Assembly (NCBI RefSeq): GCF_016786355.1
Contig: NZ_JADWYX010000017.1
Coordinates: 1 to 64,000, forward strand
Source: Frankia sp. AgB1.9
GTDB lineage: Bacteria; Actinomycetota; Actinomycetes; Frankiales; Frankiaceae
Direction of reading: 5' to 3'
DNA length: 64,000 nucleotides
Shown here: positions 7,548 to 16,712 of the stretch, in pieces
Position numbering within the stretch: the first letter of the stretch is position 1
How the letters are laid out: every line of letters starts with the position of its first letter
Program-made: the position numbers and the translations under genes
Notes under the pieces: model-generated
What the model was told of the DNA's origin: nothing
The model's input: the letters and a program-made list of their open reading frames with translations, nothing else
The model's database searches: none

Positions 7548-9200
7548 TCAAACGGCGGCTCGAACCAGCCGCGCAAAAGCGGCCTGTCCGTCCCTGTTTG
7601 GGTGAAAGCTCTCTTGCGTCCGTCCACCCGGGACGTTAATAACGAGGCGGTTCATCCACATCTGATTTCCGCTACAGATTTCGTGACCACTGAAGGCACC
7701 AAACGTGTCAACGTAGCGGAAACCAGCCTTCGTGGCCGCCTGCGCTATGACACCGTCCAGCTTTGCTATCTCGCTATTGATCCAAATCATATCGGACCGC
7801 GCGAACTGAAAGGTCGCCGGGGCCGGGGAGGCGGGAAGGCCCGTCGTAGTCGAGCAAAGCTGAGGCGGATTAGCTGGAAAAAAGCGAGGGTAGCCTAGAA
7901 CGAGGACTTCGGCGGCTGGCGCCTTCTGCCGGATTGAGGCATAGAGATCGGGAAGATTGTCGGTTGCCCGACCGGTACCAATCGATAGATTGTTGATCTC
8001 ACTATCGACAGCACCCGCCCACACCGATTGGCAGGTCCTCTCCAGGACAAGACGTTTAACACAGTAGTCCATTACGTCGGCAAAGCTTGCATTGTTACCC
8101 CCAATGCTGAGAGTAACGAGCTTCGTGTCGGTCGTGAGCCAAGCGAGTTGCTCGATCTCGGCGCCATTCGCCGGTATCCCGCGGCTGGCTGGATGATTCG
8201 AGCCGAATGATCGGTAGAAATCCTGGACGAGGGCTCCGCTGCAGGCGTGGAATTGGAACCGAGTGACGGAAAGCGCCGTAGCGACGATGGGCCCGTAGGC
8301 AGCAGCCGACCGGTGACAGCGATTGTCGGTCTGGTCGGTGCCCGAGAGATACTGGGTACCACCCCCTACAATGGCAGGAGCACCCTCTCCGCTGGAAAAC
8401 GAATCGCCGAGGGCGACGTACTTCTGGTCAACTCCAACGGTACGACACCCCAGTTGAGGGTTCTCCGTGTTTCCCAGGTATCCGTCGTTGATGGCAAACA
8501 CGCAGACCGTATGAAAACCCGAGCCCGGATAGCTCACTGCGCCGTCGAAGCCGTGTCCCGCCCCGTACTCCGGATAGAGCTGGCCAATATCACTGCGAGA
8601 CTGGCCGGCGCTGAGACCGCCAATGAGTTTTCCATCTATGTACACGTGCACGGGTATTGCGCGAGCGGTATCAGGATCAAGGGCCCAACCCGCTACACGG
8701 ATGGTTGTGGGTCCTTGCTGTACCAGATCGAAGCTTCCGGTGGGCACGTGGCTAAAGTTGATCGTTTTACATCCCACGCTCGGGTTGCCCGAGCCGGCGC
8801 CTACATTAATGCCATAGACACAGACCGTTTGTGTTCCGCTCGTACCCCAGGGCAGTTGCCCATCGAAACCGTGATTCGGACCGTACTGGGGATACGCAGC
8901 ACCGATGTCCGGCCGGCTTCTTCCAGCATTCATGGCCCCCAGCAAGGTCCCGCCGATGTACGTGTGTACGTCGATCGCTCCGGTCCCGGCATTGGGATCG
9001 AGCGCCCAGCCGCCGACACGGATACCGCCCGGGACTTCGTGGACAAGATCCAGACTACCGATCGGGTCATCAGTATTGGCGGCCAGGCGAATGTCCGGAA
9101 GTACTGACGGCATCGACAGCATCAATGCGGTCACGCCTGCAGCGGCGACTCCCAAAGTCCAGGAGAACCTAGATCGTCTCGATCTGAATCGTGAAAGCAT
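7548..9200 (-). CDS. Secreted SGNH/GDSL hydrolase with two N-terminal repeats
   Basis: This is a 550-residue secreted esterase or lipase-like protein. A signal peptide (basic SRFRSRRSRF, then a hydrophobic stretch ending near residue 40) is followed by two copies of a roughly 100-residue beta-rich repeat (GGWALDPNAG and AGWALDPDTA, each ending with TVCVYGIN or TVCVFAIN and GC), a module common in actinobacterial cell-wall proteins. The hydrolase follows: block I ALGDSFSSGEGA near residue 265, block III SIGGNN, and block V FHPNRDGQ near 532 supply the Ser, Asn and His. The ATG at 9200 is preferred over 9224 because GAGGAAAGG precedes it. The substrate is unknown. Lower GC than the chromosome suggests cargo DNA. 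Confidence 0.88.
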   Translation of the reverse strand: MLSRFRSRRSRFSWTLGVAAAGVTALMLSMPSVLPDIRLAANTDDPIGSLDLVHEVPGGIRVGGWALDPNAGTGAIDVHTYIGGTLLGAMNAGRSRPDIGAAYPQYGPNHGFDGQLPWGTSGTQTVCVYGINVGAGSGNPSVGCKTINFSHVPTGSFDLVQQGPTTIRVAGWALDPDTARAIPVHVYIDGKLIGGLSAGQSRSDIGQLYPEYGAGHGFDGAVSYPGSGFHTVCVFAINDGYLGNTENPQLGCRTVGVDQKYVALGDSFSSGEGAPAIVGGGTQYLSGTDQTDNRCHRSAAAYGPIVATALSVTRFQFHACSGALVQDFYRSFGSNHPASRGIPANGAEIEQLAWLTTDTKLVTLSIGGNNASFADVMDYCVKRLVLERTCQSVWAGAVDSEINNLSIGTGRATDNLPDLYASIRQKAPAAEVLVLGYPRFFPANPPQLCSTTTGLPASPAPATFQFARSDMIWINSEIAKLDGVIAQAATKAGFRYVDTFGAFSGHEICSGNQMWMNRLVINVPGGRTQESFHPNRDGQAAFARLVRAAV

Positions 9201-9340
9201 GATGCCTTTCCTCGGAGGAGGCAAGCGGCAGACTTCTTGATCAACGCGACCCTACCGCGGTACTCCGAACCACCACACGTCACCAATCCAGCGCTCGCCC
9301 TGTCATGTGAACGCGTGACAAGGTAGCGAGCAGAAGCCGG

Positions 9341-9973
9341 CTACGGCTGGAGCCCATCCTCCGCGACCCGTCGCGCAAGCTCCAGCTTCGTCTGTGCCGG
9401 ACGTCCCACCGCGCGGTACTTCTCTTTGACCCGCCGCAAGTAGGTGCCGACGGTTGCTTCACTGACCGCCATCCGCCCGGCCACCTGGGCGAGCGTCATT
9501 CCGCTGGCGTAGTGGGACACTGCGCTGCGCTCCTGCTCGCTGAGCTTCGGTCGTGCCGGCAGCCGGTCAGTCACCCAAGCGAAGGCGAGATCTCTGGAGA
9601 ACGCCGTGCCGCCGGCTGCCACTTCGCGGACCGCTCGCTCAAGCTCATGCGGTTCGGCGTTCTTGGTCACGTACCCCTCGGCGCCGGCCGCGACAGTGGC
9701 CCGGATCTCGTCGTGGTCGACAACCCCCGACACTATGAGCACCCGGAAGCCTGCCTTGACCAGTGTCCGTACGTTATCAGACGGCTCCGATCCGTCAGCG
9801 AGCCGCAGGTCAAGGAGCACGACGTCGACCGGGCCGGTTCGCTCGAAGAATTCACGCACCGTCCGGGCAGTGCCTACGACGTGGAAGTCTTCGATGTCAT
9901 CCAGGCACCGAGCGAAGGACAGCGCCACGAGCCGCTGGTCATCCACCACCGCCAAGCGGATCATGCCGGCCAC
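9341..9973 (-). CDS. NarL/LuxR-type response regulator
   Basis: This is a 210-residue response regulator. The receiver domain (about 5-120) has the acidic pair VVDD, phospho-acceptor Asp in VVLLDLRL, and Lys in YVTKNAEP. The C-terminal GerE/LuxR helix-turn-helix (about 143-200) contains LSEQERSAVSHYASGMTLAQ and a recognition helix AVSEATVGTYLRRVKEKY. Its start overlaps the 3' end of the histidine kinase gene by 13 nt, so the pair is co-translated. Target genes are unknown; the nearby secreted hydrolase gene, which lies downstream on the same strand, is a candidate. Confidence 0.92.
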   Translation of the reverse strand: MAGMIRLAVVDDQRLVALSFARCLDDIEDFHVVGTARTVREFFERTGPVDVVLLDLRLADGSEPSDNVRTLVKAGFRVLIVSGVVDHDEIRATVAAGAEGYVTKNAEPHELERAVREVAAGGTAFSRDLAFAWVTDRLPARPKLSEQERSAVSHYASGMTLAQVAGRMAVSEATVGTYLRRVKEKYRAVGRPAQTKLELARRVAEDGLQP

Positions 9974-11193
9974 CGTAGCTCGACCATCGTGCCCTCGCCG
10001 GGCAAACTCGTGATCTCGGCGCTGCCCCCGACCCGAGCAAGACCATTCCGCAACGTTTGTGGCAGGCCAATGCCTGGCGCAACCGGCTCGGGCAACCCGG
10101 GACCGTGATCGACAATGGACACCGTGACCGCGTCACCCTCACCGAGAGCGGTGACCCACGCCGCCGAAGTCGTGTGCTTCGCGACGTTCGTGAGCGCTTC
10201 GCCGGTTGCCTTCATGATCGCGTCAACCACCTCGGGCGGGAGGTCGGCCGGCAGGCCGTGGTACTGATAGTCGATCGTCATGCCTTCGGCGCAGCGCTCG
10301 CGGATCAGCTCTGCGAGATCTGCACCGAGGCCGCCGCTCGGCCGGTCCGTGACGTTCCCCTGCATGAGATCCCGGAGGTACTGGGCGTTGCGGCCCGCGC
10401 GGGCTCGAACAGCTGGTTCGTTCAGCCGCAGGACCCCTCGGGCGACCAAGGTCAGGGTCGACAGCACATCGTCATGGATGCGACCGAACTGCTTGATCCG
10501 ATCCACGCTGGCCGCCTGTAGTCGTTCCGCTGCCAGCGCCCGGCTCGTCGCCTCGTCTTGCCGGCGGCCGGAGCTCCGGACCATCCGTGAGGTCACCGCC
10601 GCGAAGACGATGTAGAGAAGGTACGAGCCGCCGTTGCCGATCGTGTCCGCGCTCGGTCCGGGGCTGATCGCAAAGCCTCGCGAAGCACCGCCGACATGGG
10701 CGACAGCCAGGGCGACGGCGGAGGCTAGCGCCCAGTCCAGGCGCAGCGCGAACGTCGCCCCGATGACCGTGTTCAGGGCGAAGGGAAACATCCAGTTTGT
10801 CCAGGTTTCGCCAGTGCCTGGCGGGCAGGCGGCACCCACGATGACGAGTCCCGCGACCGTGACCGCGACGTCAAGTGTCGCCAACCCCGGATCGGCATAG
10901 CTTCGACGTCGCCAGCTCATGTACAGAAGCCAGCCCGACCAGCCAGTTTCGGCGACGAGCACCCCGACGACCACGCTGAACGGGCGATACGAACCGCTCT
11001 CCGTACCCGCGACGACCGCGCCTTGGATGATGAAAGCCGTCCGAAGCAGGGCAAAGATGACGAAAATATGCCACTCAGCCTGAGCCTTGCCGCCGATGGT
11101 ATCCGCCGGCCCTTCGAACCACCGAATCGCCGGATTCAGAAGGCGGCGGAGCCCGACCCAGCCACCGCCTTGGTCGCTCGCAAGAGTTGCCAT
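9961..11193 (-). CDS. Membrane sensor histidine kinase, NarX/DesK-like
   Basis: This is a 410-residue kinase. About 190 N-terminal residues hold five or six hydrophobic helices (for example HIFVIFALLRTAFIIQGAVV) without an obvious extracellular sensor domain. A HisKA_3 dimerisation segment follows with the phospho-acceptor His in FGRIHDDVLSTLTLV, then a HATPase domain with the N box in GEALTNVAKHTTSAAWV and the G1 box VDHGPGLP. It would phosphorylate the overlapping NarL-type regulator. The membrane-embedded sensing domain suggests a lipid or envelope signal, as in DesK or LiaS; that is inference. Confidence 0.9.
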   Translation of the reverse strand: MATLASDQGGGWVGLRRLLNPAIRWFEGPADTIGGKAQAEWHIFVIFALLRTAFIIQGAVVAGTESGSYRPFSVVVGVLVAETGWSGWLLYMSWRRRSYADPGLATLDVAVTVAGLVIVGAACPPGTGETWTNWMFPFALNTVIGATFALRLDWALASAVALAVAHVGGASRGFAISPGPSADTIGNGGSYLLYIVFAAVTSRMVRSSGRRQDEATSRALAAERLQAASVDRIKQFGRIHDDVLSTLTLVARGVLRLNEPAVRARAGRNAQYLRDLMQGNVTDRPSGGLGADLAELIRERCAEGMTIDYQYHGLPADLPPEVVDAIMKATGEALTNVAKHTTSAAWVTALGEGDAVTVSIVDHGPGLPEPVAPGIGLPQTLRNGLARVGGSAEITSLPGEGTMVELRWPA

Positions 11194-11361
11194 CCTCGTA
11201 GCCCCCGCTCACCGAAGTCTGGATGATCGTAGAGGCTCCTGGCGGGCAGTGGTCGTACGGTCGGCCCGAAGGAGCAGTCCCAGAAGTTGCTGGAGCGCAG
11301 AGACAATGTCGGGATCACAAACCCCCTCCGATAGACCTTGGGCACCCGTGGACTGGCGGAT

Positions 11362-11565
11362 CTATCGAGCGAGGTGTGATCGACGAGTGTCCAGCGGGTT
11401 CACCCGGGGCAGGCCCGCGAGCAGGCCGTTCAGGAACCGGCGCAGCCGGTGCCGAGACTCGACCCGGGCAAACTGGGCCTCGAGGTGCAGGGCGAATCCC
11501 TCGAACGCGTCGCGTAAGTAGTCAGGGTCTACGCTGTGGCCCATGGCCATCTTCGGTGGCCCCAC
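11362..11565 (-). pseudogene. IS701-type transposase N-terminal remnant
   Basis: A 67-codon frame reads YLRDAFEGFALHLEAQFARV, then SRHRLRRFLNGLLAGLPR. This matches the conserved N terminus of IS701-family DDE transposases, where a short helical region leads to FLxGLLxxLPRKN. The frame then loses similarity after LPRVN and stops, so the catalytic domain is absent. Family recognition is from memory of the pattern. The remnant marks earlier insertion and deletion within this accessory region; no inverted repeats were identified. Confidence 0.6.
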
Positions 11566-11675
11566 CGTGTCCGGACCAACCGCGTTAGATCAGGCCAGCC
11601 CGGCTACCCAAGGCCAACTCACCAGCCACAACTGATCAAACATCTCCGGCCGGAGCACTAACCGGCCCATTCTGG

Positions 11676-12317
11676 TTGGGGTCGACCCAGATCTCGCGGC
11701 AAACCACGGCGAATGACGACCAGGCTATCCATGCCGGCGTCTCAGGCGTTTCAGAATTTCGCCTCCGGGAACCCCACAAAAGTACGCTGGCCGGCGACCA
11801 TGTGGTCATCGGGCTGTGCGCGCGTGATCTGCGCGTGGACAGCTCAGGTCAACCTACAGCGCCTATTGGAGATCGTATGTGGAGACCTTCCTGGCCTCTA
11901 GCCGAGGCGGCTGACGGAATCAAGGACATCATTTTAGCCATGCCATCAAGGCGTTCCCTGTGGAAACAAGGAAGAAGGGAGGGATACTATCTGGCCGAGA
12001 CTGAGATGCCGCATATCGATCCCGACAACGACATTAAGGTCAGTATCGAGCCGAGCAGGCTGAGATCCCAAAAAATGCGGCTACTCGTGAAAGACCAACG
12101 TAGCGCCGACGCTCGTGCCCGCGGCTGGTTCGGGCGCAGGTCGCTGAACCGACAGGCGTGGGTGCCGCAAAACATCCGTGACCATGCGGCGAGCTGGAGC
12201 TACGTGTCCGGTGTCCTCGTCGTAGGGGCGCCTCTGCGTGAGCCGCGAAGCGAGGGCCCCATCCTGGTCGGTCGAGCCAAAGCCGCGGGCGCGGAGAACG
12301 GAGGTGCCGCACCCTAG
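11676..12317 (+). CDS. Doubtful hypothetical protein
   Basis: A 213-codon open frame lies between the transposase remnant and the large membrane protein. No domain is recognised. The middle (RREGYYLAETEMPHIDPDND) could be real protein, whereas both ends look like random translation and no convincing ribosome binding site is present. It may be degraded gene remains in a region already damaged by a transposon. If real, Met at about 11878 is an alternative start. Confidence 0.2.
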   Translation: MGSTQISRQTTANDDQAIHAGVSGVSEFRLREPHKSTLAGDHVVIGLCARDLRVDSSGQPTAPIGDRMWRPSWPLAEAADGIKDIILAMPSRRSLWKQGRREGYYLAETEMPHIDPDNDIKVSIEPSRLRSQKMRLLVKDQRSADARARGWFGRRSLNRQAWVPQNIRDHAASWSYVSGVLVVGAPLREPRSEGPILVGRAKAAGAENGGAAP

Positions 12318-12381
12318 GCATTACAAGCCCGCTCGATGGGGTAGGCCCTTTCTCAATCAGGTCTGAGGAGGAGAGACACCC

Positions 12382-15036
12382 ATGCGACGGAAAGGTTGCG
12401 CCGCCGGGTCGATGGAGGTGTCCCTACCACACCCGCGCCGACGATGGGCGGTATTCTGGCTGGCGTTCAGCCTCTGTGCCCTGGCGGGTTTCCTGGTGGG
12501 TGTGCCGGACGTAAGACACTTATGGTACGCGACCTCGAGCAAACAAGACTCGAAATGGTCGCACGTGCTGATGCTGTCGGGCGTGCTGGCCCTCGTTCTT
12601 TTCGTCCTCGCCCGCACCCGGGATCTGTGGCGGCGGATTGACGCTTATGCGGCGCGGTTCATCGACGTGCAGGAGCTGGTCGACGCGACCAGGCAGGCAT
12701 CCGTGGATCTGTCGCTCAAAGACCTGACCGCTCGTTTTCGCAAGCACCTGTCCGAATGCAGCGTCGAGCTACCAGCGACCCTGCCAGCAGTGCCGCCCGC
12801 CACCCAGTTCCTCGATCTTCTCGGTGACGTCGACCTCAGCCCCAAGGAGCTCGGGAAGAGCATTCCTCGCCTGCTCGGCAGGCTGCGGCAAAAGCTCTCA
12901 TACCGGATTAGCGGGGTCCTCCTCTACCGCGAGGAGCTCGCAGAACCATACGGCATCACGGTCACTATCACCAGCTTTGCCCCGTCAGGGACCCGCATGG
13001 CCACCCACTGGGGGCGAAGCTGGGACGAGGTGATACAGAGGGCAGGCTACTGGGTTGTCGGGGCACTGCTGCCGATAACTAAGCGAGGAAAACAGGCCCC
13101 CTGGCGCGACTGGCGTTACCGCGATTTCCCGCCCGAGCTGTTCGCCGCCTACCAGGAAGCGCAGAGCGCGTATCGCGAGCAGCAGTTCGAGCTGGCGCTC
13201 GGGCGGTACTACAAGGCGTTGTCTTATGACCCGAAGAACATTCACCTGCGTGCGCTGGTGGGCGCCGTGCGCGAGCGACTTAAGCAGAATCTGCACGCGC
13301 TCGATATCTACCAACGTACGCTGACTGTGCAGGCGGCGACAAAGAACTATGACGAGCGTCTGTGGTTCAGTCCTTGGTCGCACTGGTGCCGGCTGCGTGG
13401 CCGGCTGGCCTGCCTATTTCATCCCCGGGCGTATGCCGACCTGGTCGGCGTTCGTTACCGCAACGCCATCGTCCTCGCGACCTCGGAGATCACCGTCAAA
13501 CAGTGGTGCAAGCCGGATGACGATACCGCCCGGGGCCAAGACCGAGAGAAGATCCGCGAGAGCCTCCAGCCGATGCTCGTCTCCCGTTACTGGCCTGTAG
13601 CCGTCGATTTCGCGCTGGGCGGCCTCGATCAGAACGCACGCGACCGGGCGGAGCGCGATGGCGAGGTCGAGCAGCTCACGAAGGAGTGGTTCGAGACGAA
13701 GTTGGAGAGGCGTACGGAGCCGAGCCTGCTGCGGGTGCTTTTCCAAAGGGCTGGCCTTCAAGAAATGGAGCTGCTCAGGCGAGACAATGGCTTTGTCCCG
13801 CGCGTGGTACGGTGGATCTTCTGCGGTCCCTTGACGCTTAGCGGGGCCGTGGGAGCAGGGTCGGGCCTCACCAGACCAGCGATCCGCATCAACCAAGTGT
13901 GGGCTCCGCTCAGATGGGCCTGGGCGAAGAAGGCTTACGAGACGGCGGGCGGCAATCTGCCACCCCGGGGCGCTGGGCAGGAGCGCCGTACTCGCCCGAA
14001 GCACTTTTTCGAACGGATGGAAGAAAAGGTTCCGTTCGAGACCGCGCCCGAGAAGCTCGTGCAGAAGATGGCGAGATGGTGGGGCAGGCGGACAGGCCGG
14101 CAGTGTTCCGCGAGATGGGGATGGCAAGAGCACTACAACGCGGCCTGCGTGCTCGCCGTGGCGATGAATTACTATACCCTGCCGTTCGTAGACTCAGATG
14201 CCACAAAGAAGCTGGACAAGCTGGCGGGGCTTGCGATAGCCCATCTGGAGCGAGCCGTCCAGGGCGACGACCAGATCTCGACAGGCGTCGAGATGGCCTG
14301 GATGATTAGTGAGGACTCCGATCTGGACCGCCTTCGCGACAACGAACAATTCGCGCGGTTCGAGCGGAGGATATATCTCTACACCTGGAACCAGAATCCA
14401 TTCGACCGGCAGATGAAGTACTACGAAGAGCGCCTCCTCGGGGAGACGGCGGACCTGATGGCGCGCCACTGGCGTGAGCGTGGCGCGCGCGCCACTGTCG
14501 AAGCGGCCGAGGTGCACCGGTGGGTCCGGTCAGAGAAAGACGCGTGGGAACACCTTTACCATTTCGCGGCCGACGGAAAGCACTATGTCCCCGACCGGTT
14601 AAAGCTCATTCACAGTGGAACCGACGTTCTCTCCACCCGGGATTCTCGTTACCCGCCACGGCTTTTTGAGACCCGAGAATCGGAGGATCTCGCGGAGCTC
14701 ACCTCGGGCGACCTGGCGGCCAGGTATCGCAGGTGCGCCGACGGCGCGGACTGGATCGACGAGAATCTGCAGGTGGTGGCCAACTGCGTCGGGGAGGACT
14801 CCACCCGCTCTCCAATCCGGCGGACCCGGGACTGGGTGACGGCCCTGGAGAACGACCAGCGTGCGGGCCTCAGAACGCTGACGCCGGACAAGCACGCCGA
14901 GATACAGCGCCTGTGCTTCAGGCTCGCCGCGGCCTGGGGCGACCTCGCTGCCTGGCCAACCGTGAGCCGGGGTGAGCGGCGTTTCCGCAAGTCACTGCGC
15001 CTAGTCCCGAAGCCGTCGTCGCGGTGGCGTACGTGA
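12382..15036 (+). CDS. Large membrane-anchored TPR-like protein, unknown function
   Basis: This is an 884-residue protein with two N-terminal hydrophobic helices (about 22-40 and 60-77), placing the rest probably in the cytoplasm. Residues about 249-315 form helical pairs of tetratricopeptide type (AYQEAQSAYREQQFELALGR, then YYKALSYDP, LRALVGAVRERL). The remaining 570 residues are helical and charged, with no catalytic motif seen. AGGAGGAG lies 8 nt before the ATG, a strong start. It stands alone between the IS701 remnant and a PIN-like gene, so it is accessory cargo. A signalling or defence scaffold is conceivable, but nothing shows it directly. Confidence 0.7.
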   Translation: MRRKGCAAGSMEVSLPHPRRRWAVFWLAFSLCALAGFLVGVPDVRHLWYATSSKQDSKWSHVLMLSGVLALVLFVLARTRDLWRRIDAYAARFIDVQELVDATRQASVDLSLKDLTARFRKHLSECSVELPATLPAVPPATQFLDLLGDVDLSPKELGKSIPRLLGRLRQKLSYRISGVLLYREELAEPYGITVTITSFAPSGTRMATHWGRSWDEVIQRAGYWVVGALLPITKRGKQAPWRDWRYRDFPPELFAAYQEAQSAYREQQFELALGRYYKALSYDPKNIHLRALVGAVRERLKQNLHALDIYQRTLTVQAATKNYDERLWFSPWSHWCRLRGRLACLFHPRAYADLVGVRYRNAIVLATSEITVKQWCKPDDDTARGQDREKIRESLQPMLVSRYWPVAVDFALGGLDQNARDRAERDGEVEQLTKEWFETKLERRTEPSLLRVLFQRAGLQEMELLRRDNGFVPRVVRWIFCGPLTLSGAVGAGSGLTRPAIRINQVWAPLRWAWAKKAYETAGGNLPPRGAGQERRTRPKHFFERMEEKVPFETAPEKLVQKMARWWGRRTGRQCSARWGWQEHYNAACVLAVAMNYYTLPFVDSDATKKLDKLAGLAIAHLERAVQGDDQISTGVEMAWMISEDSDLDRLRDNEQFARFERRIYLYTWNQNPFDRQMKYYEERLLGETADLMARHWRERGARATVEAAEVHRWVRSEKDAWEHLYHFAADGKHYVPDRLKLIHSGTDVLSTRDSRYPPRLFETRESEDLAELTSGDLAARYRRCADGADWIDENLQVVANCVGEDSTRSPIRRTRDWVTALENDQRAGLRTLTPDKHAEIQRLCFRLAAAWGDLAAWPTVSRGERRFRKSLRLVPKPSSRWRT

Positions 15037-15084
15037 AGGCCGGGCTGAGTCCCGAGGAGCCGTCAGCGACGTTCGCATGCGCGT

Positions 15085-15363
15085 CTACCCTTTCAGGAAG
15101 ACAGGGGGTACCCGGCGTACGCCTCGCCCAAGGCGCCCAGCGTCGTCGAGTAGCTCCGGAAAATCGAGGAGAGTTGGCAAGTCGACGTCGGAGAAGTCCT
15201 GGACCGTGCCCCTAGATGTGTACATGGCGATGTAGGCGGCCGCCCGGCAGTCGCCGCCGGGCTCGACGACGTGCACCCCGACCGGCCCGCCGAAGCCCAC
15301 GCAATACAGTTTCACGCGGCACGCGGCGGCGGGGTGGCCTCGGCTCGGAGTTCCGGCGTTCAC
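15085..15363 (-). CDS. Doubtful small protein
   Basis: This 92-codon frame may start at a GTG at 15315 (about 76 residues: VKLYCVGFGGPVGVHVVEPG and then a segment ending LLDFPELLDDAGRLG). The alternation of hydrophobic and polar residues and the third-base GC look coding, but there is no clear ribosome binding site and no family is recognised. The rest of the 15037-15512 gap shows nothing else. It may be a fragment. Confidence 0.3.
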   Translation of the reverse strand: MNAGTPSRGHPAAACRVKLYCVGFGGPVGVHVVEPGGDCRAAAYIAMYTSRGTVQDFSDVDLPTLLDFPELLDDAGRLGRGVRRVPPVFLKG

Positions 15364-15512
15364 TAGTGGGACCAGAGCTGGCCGGACCCTCGGCGCTGTC
15401 GGCCCGGACGCGCACGATCCTCAGACTGCTTGATCAGCACCAGCTCCGGCCGTAGCCAGCTTCTGTTGGCTGTCTAACCTGATTCTTTCGGGCCTCTGGG
15501 ATGGCGGTGCGC

Positions 15513-16712
15513 TCAAGCAGCGGGCGGGCTGGGGGCACTGCCGAGCAGGTCGGACCAGTCGAGGCAATAGCCGTCCCAGGGCCCGGCCCAGTCCCAACCG
15601 GTGCGGTCGCCTGGAGCATTCCGGGCCTGCTCGGCCAAACCGCGTAGAGCGTCCGGTAGGTCCGTGAGGCCGGCGATGATCACCGTCCCGTGGCGTTCGG
15701 CGGTGTGGGAGCGAGCCAGGAGGCTGGCCATCTCCCGGTCCGGGACGACCACGTGGCAGTAGGGCACGGCCATGCTGAGCGCGTCGATGTCGTGGACCGC
15801 GTTCATACTCCACGGCTTGGCGGCGCCGCGGAACAGCTCGACCTTCAGGTCGACGGCGATCCGCAGGGACGGGATCGCGTCGAGGAAGGCAGCCAGGCGT
15901 TGACGCGACAGCTTCGGACGGTCGGGGTTGATTCCAAGGTCACGGGTAAGGCTGATCCTGTACTCGCTGGTCAAGTTCTGGAACAAATCAAGATGCTCGC
16001 GGAGCAGCTCGCGGGCTTGGAGGCGAACGCGTAGTTCCGTCTTGCTGGCCGGGTGGGCAGCGAGTACGTCGACGTAGCTCGTCTCCCAGCTCAGCCTGTT
16101 CGCCACGATCTCAGTGATCACCTCGGGTCGATAGCCGTAGTGTTCCCGCAGGTAGCCGGCCTCGGCGTCGCTCGGGCCTGCCAAGACCATCAGTTCCGTT
16201 AGCTGGTTGGCTTTGCGGAGCGACCCCGGCATCCCCCCGATGGTTCCTAGGTCCACCACACCATCCGGGCCACGCAGGACCAGACGGCCCGGCTCGCCGA
16301 CGAACGCCCAGCGGACGCCGGTGCCCAGGACGTCTGGAGCTTCGGGGCGGAACGCTGGCCGACCGACAGTCACGTGCATGGCGTGCAGCATCTGATGACG
16401 CAGCAAGATCTTCTGTTCCCGCAGGGTTCGGCAGTAGGAGATGGACGCCATGGTCCGAGCAAGGTCACGCCGCCACCGCAGTTTTGGGATCTTGCTCGTT
16501 TCGATGTGATGAGTCGCGGACAGGGGGAACGCCACGCCGTCTGCGGCGGCATCCTGAACCGCAGCCAGCACTTGAAGGTCGGAAGGCTCCTTCGGCTCGC
16601 CTTTGGAGGCCTTCGCCAGGCGGACCCACACCCACTGGTCCAGATACACGCACGGCCTCGCCGGATGCAGGTCCAGGAAGCTGGGGCCGACGGGTTCGCT
16701 CACGCCGACCAT
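15513..16712 (-). CDS. PIN-domain-like nuclease candidate
   Basis: This is a 399-residue protein with the spaced acidic residues of a PIN-like nuclease. Asp25 lies in VYLDQWVWVRLA, Glu71 in HHIETS, acidic residues in NAVHDIDALSMAVPYCHVV near 305-315, and Asp in VPDREMASLL near 324. The VYLDQ start and the HDIDALxxAVPYC...xDRE ending are typical of stand-alone PIN proteins found near defence genes; toxin PIN domains are much shorter, so a long helical insert separates the halves. The gene stands alone and no antitoxin-like gene is adjacent. RNA cleavage is inferred from the family only. Confidence 0.65.
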   Translation of the reverse strand: MVGVSEPVGPSFLDLHPARPCVYLDQWVWVRLAKASKGEPKEPSDLQVLAAVQDAAADGVAFPLSATHHIETSKIPKLRWRRDLARTMASISYCRTLREQKILLRHQMLHAMHVTVGRPAFRPEAPDVLGTGVRWAFVGEPGRLVLRGPDGVVDLGTIGGMPGSLRKANQLTELMVLAGPSDAEAGYLREHYGYRPEVITEIVANRLSWETSYVDVLAAHPASKTELRVRLQARELLREHLDLFQNLTSEYRISLTRDLGINPDRPKLSRQRLAAFLDAIPSLRIAVDLKVELFRGAAKPWSMNAVHDIDALSMAVPYCHVVVPDREMASLLARSHTAERHGTVIIAGLTDLPDALRGLAEQARNAPGDRTGWDWAGPWDGYCLDWSDLLGSAPSPPAA

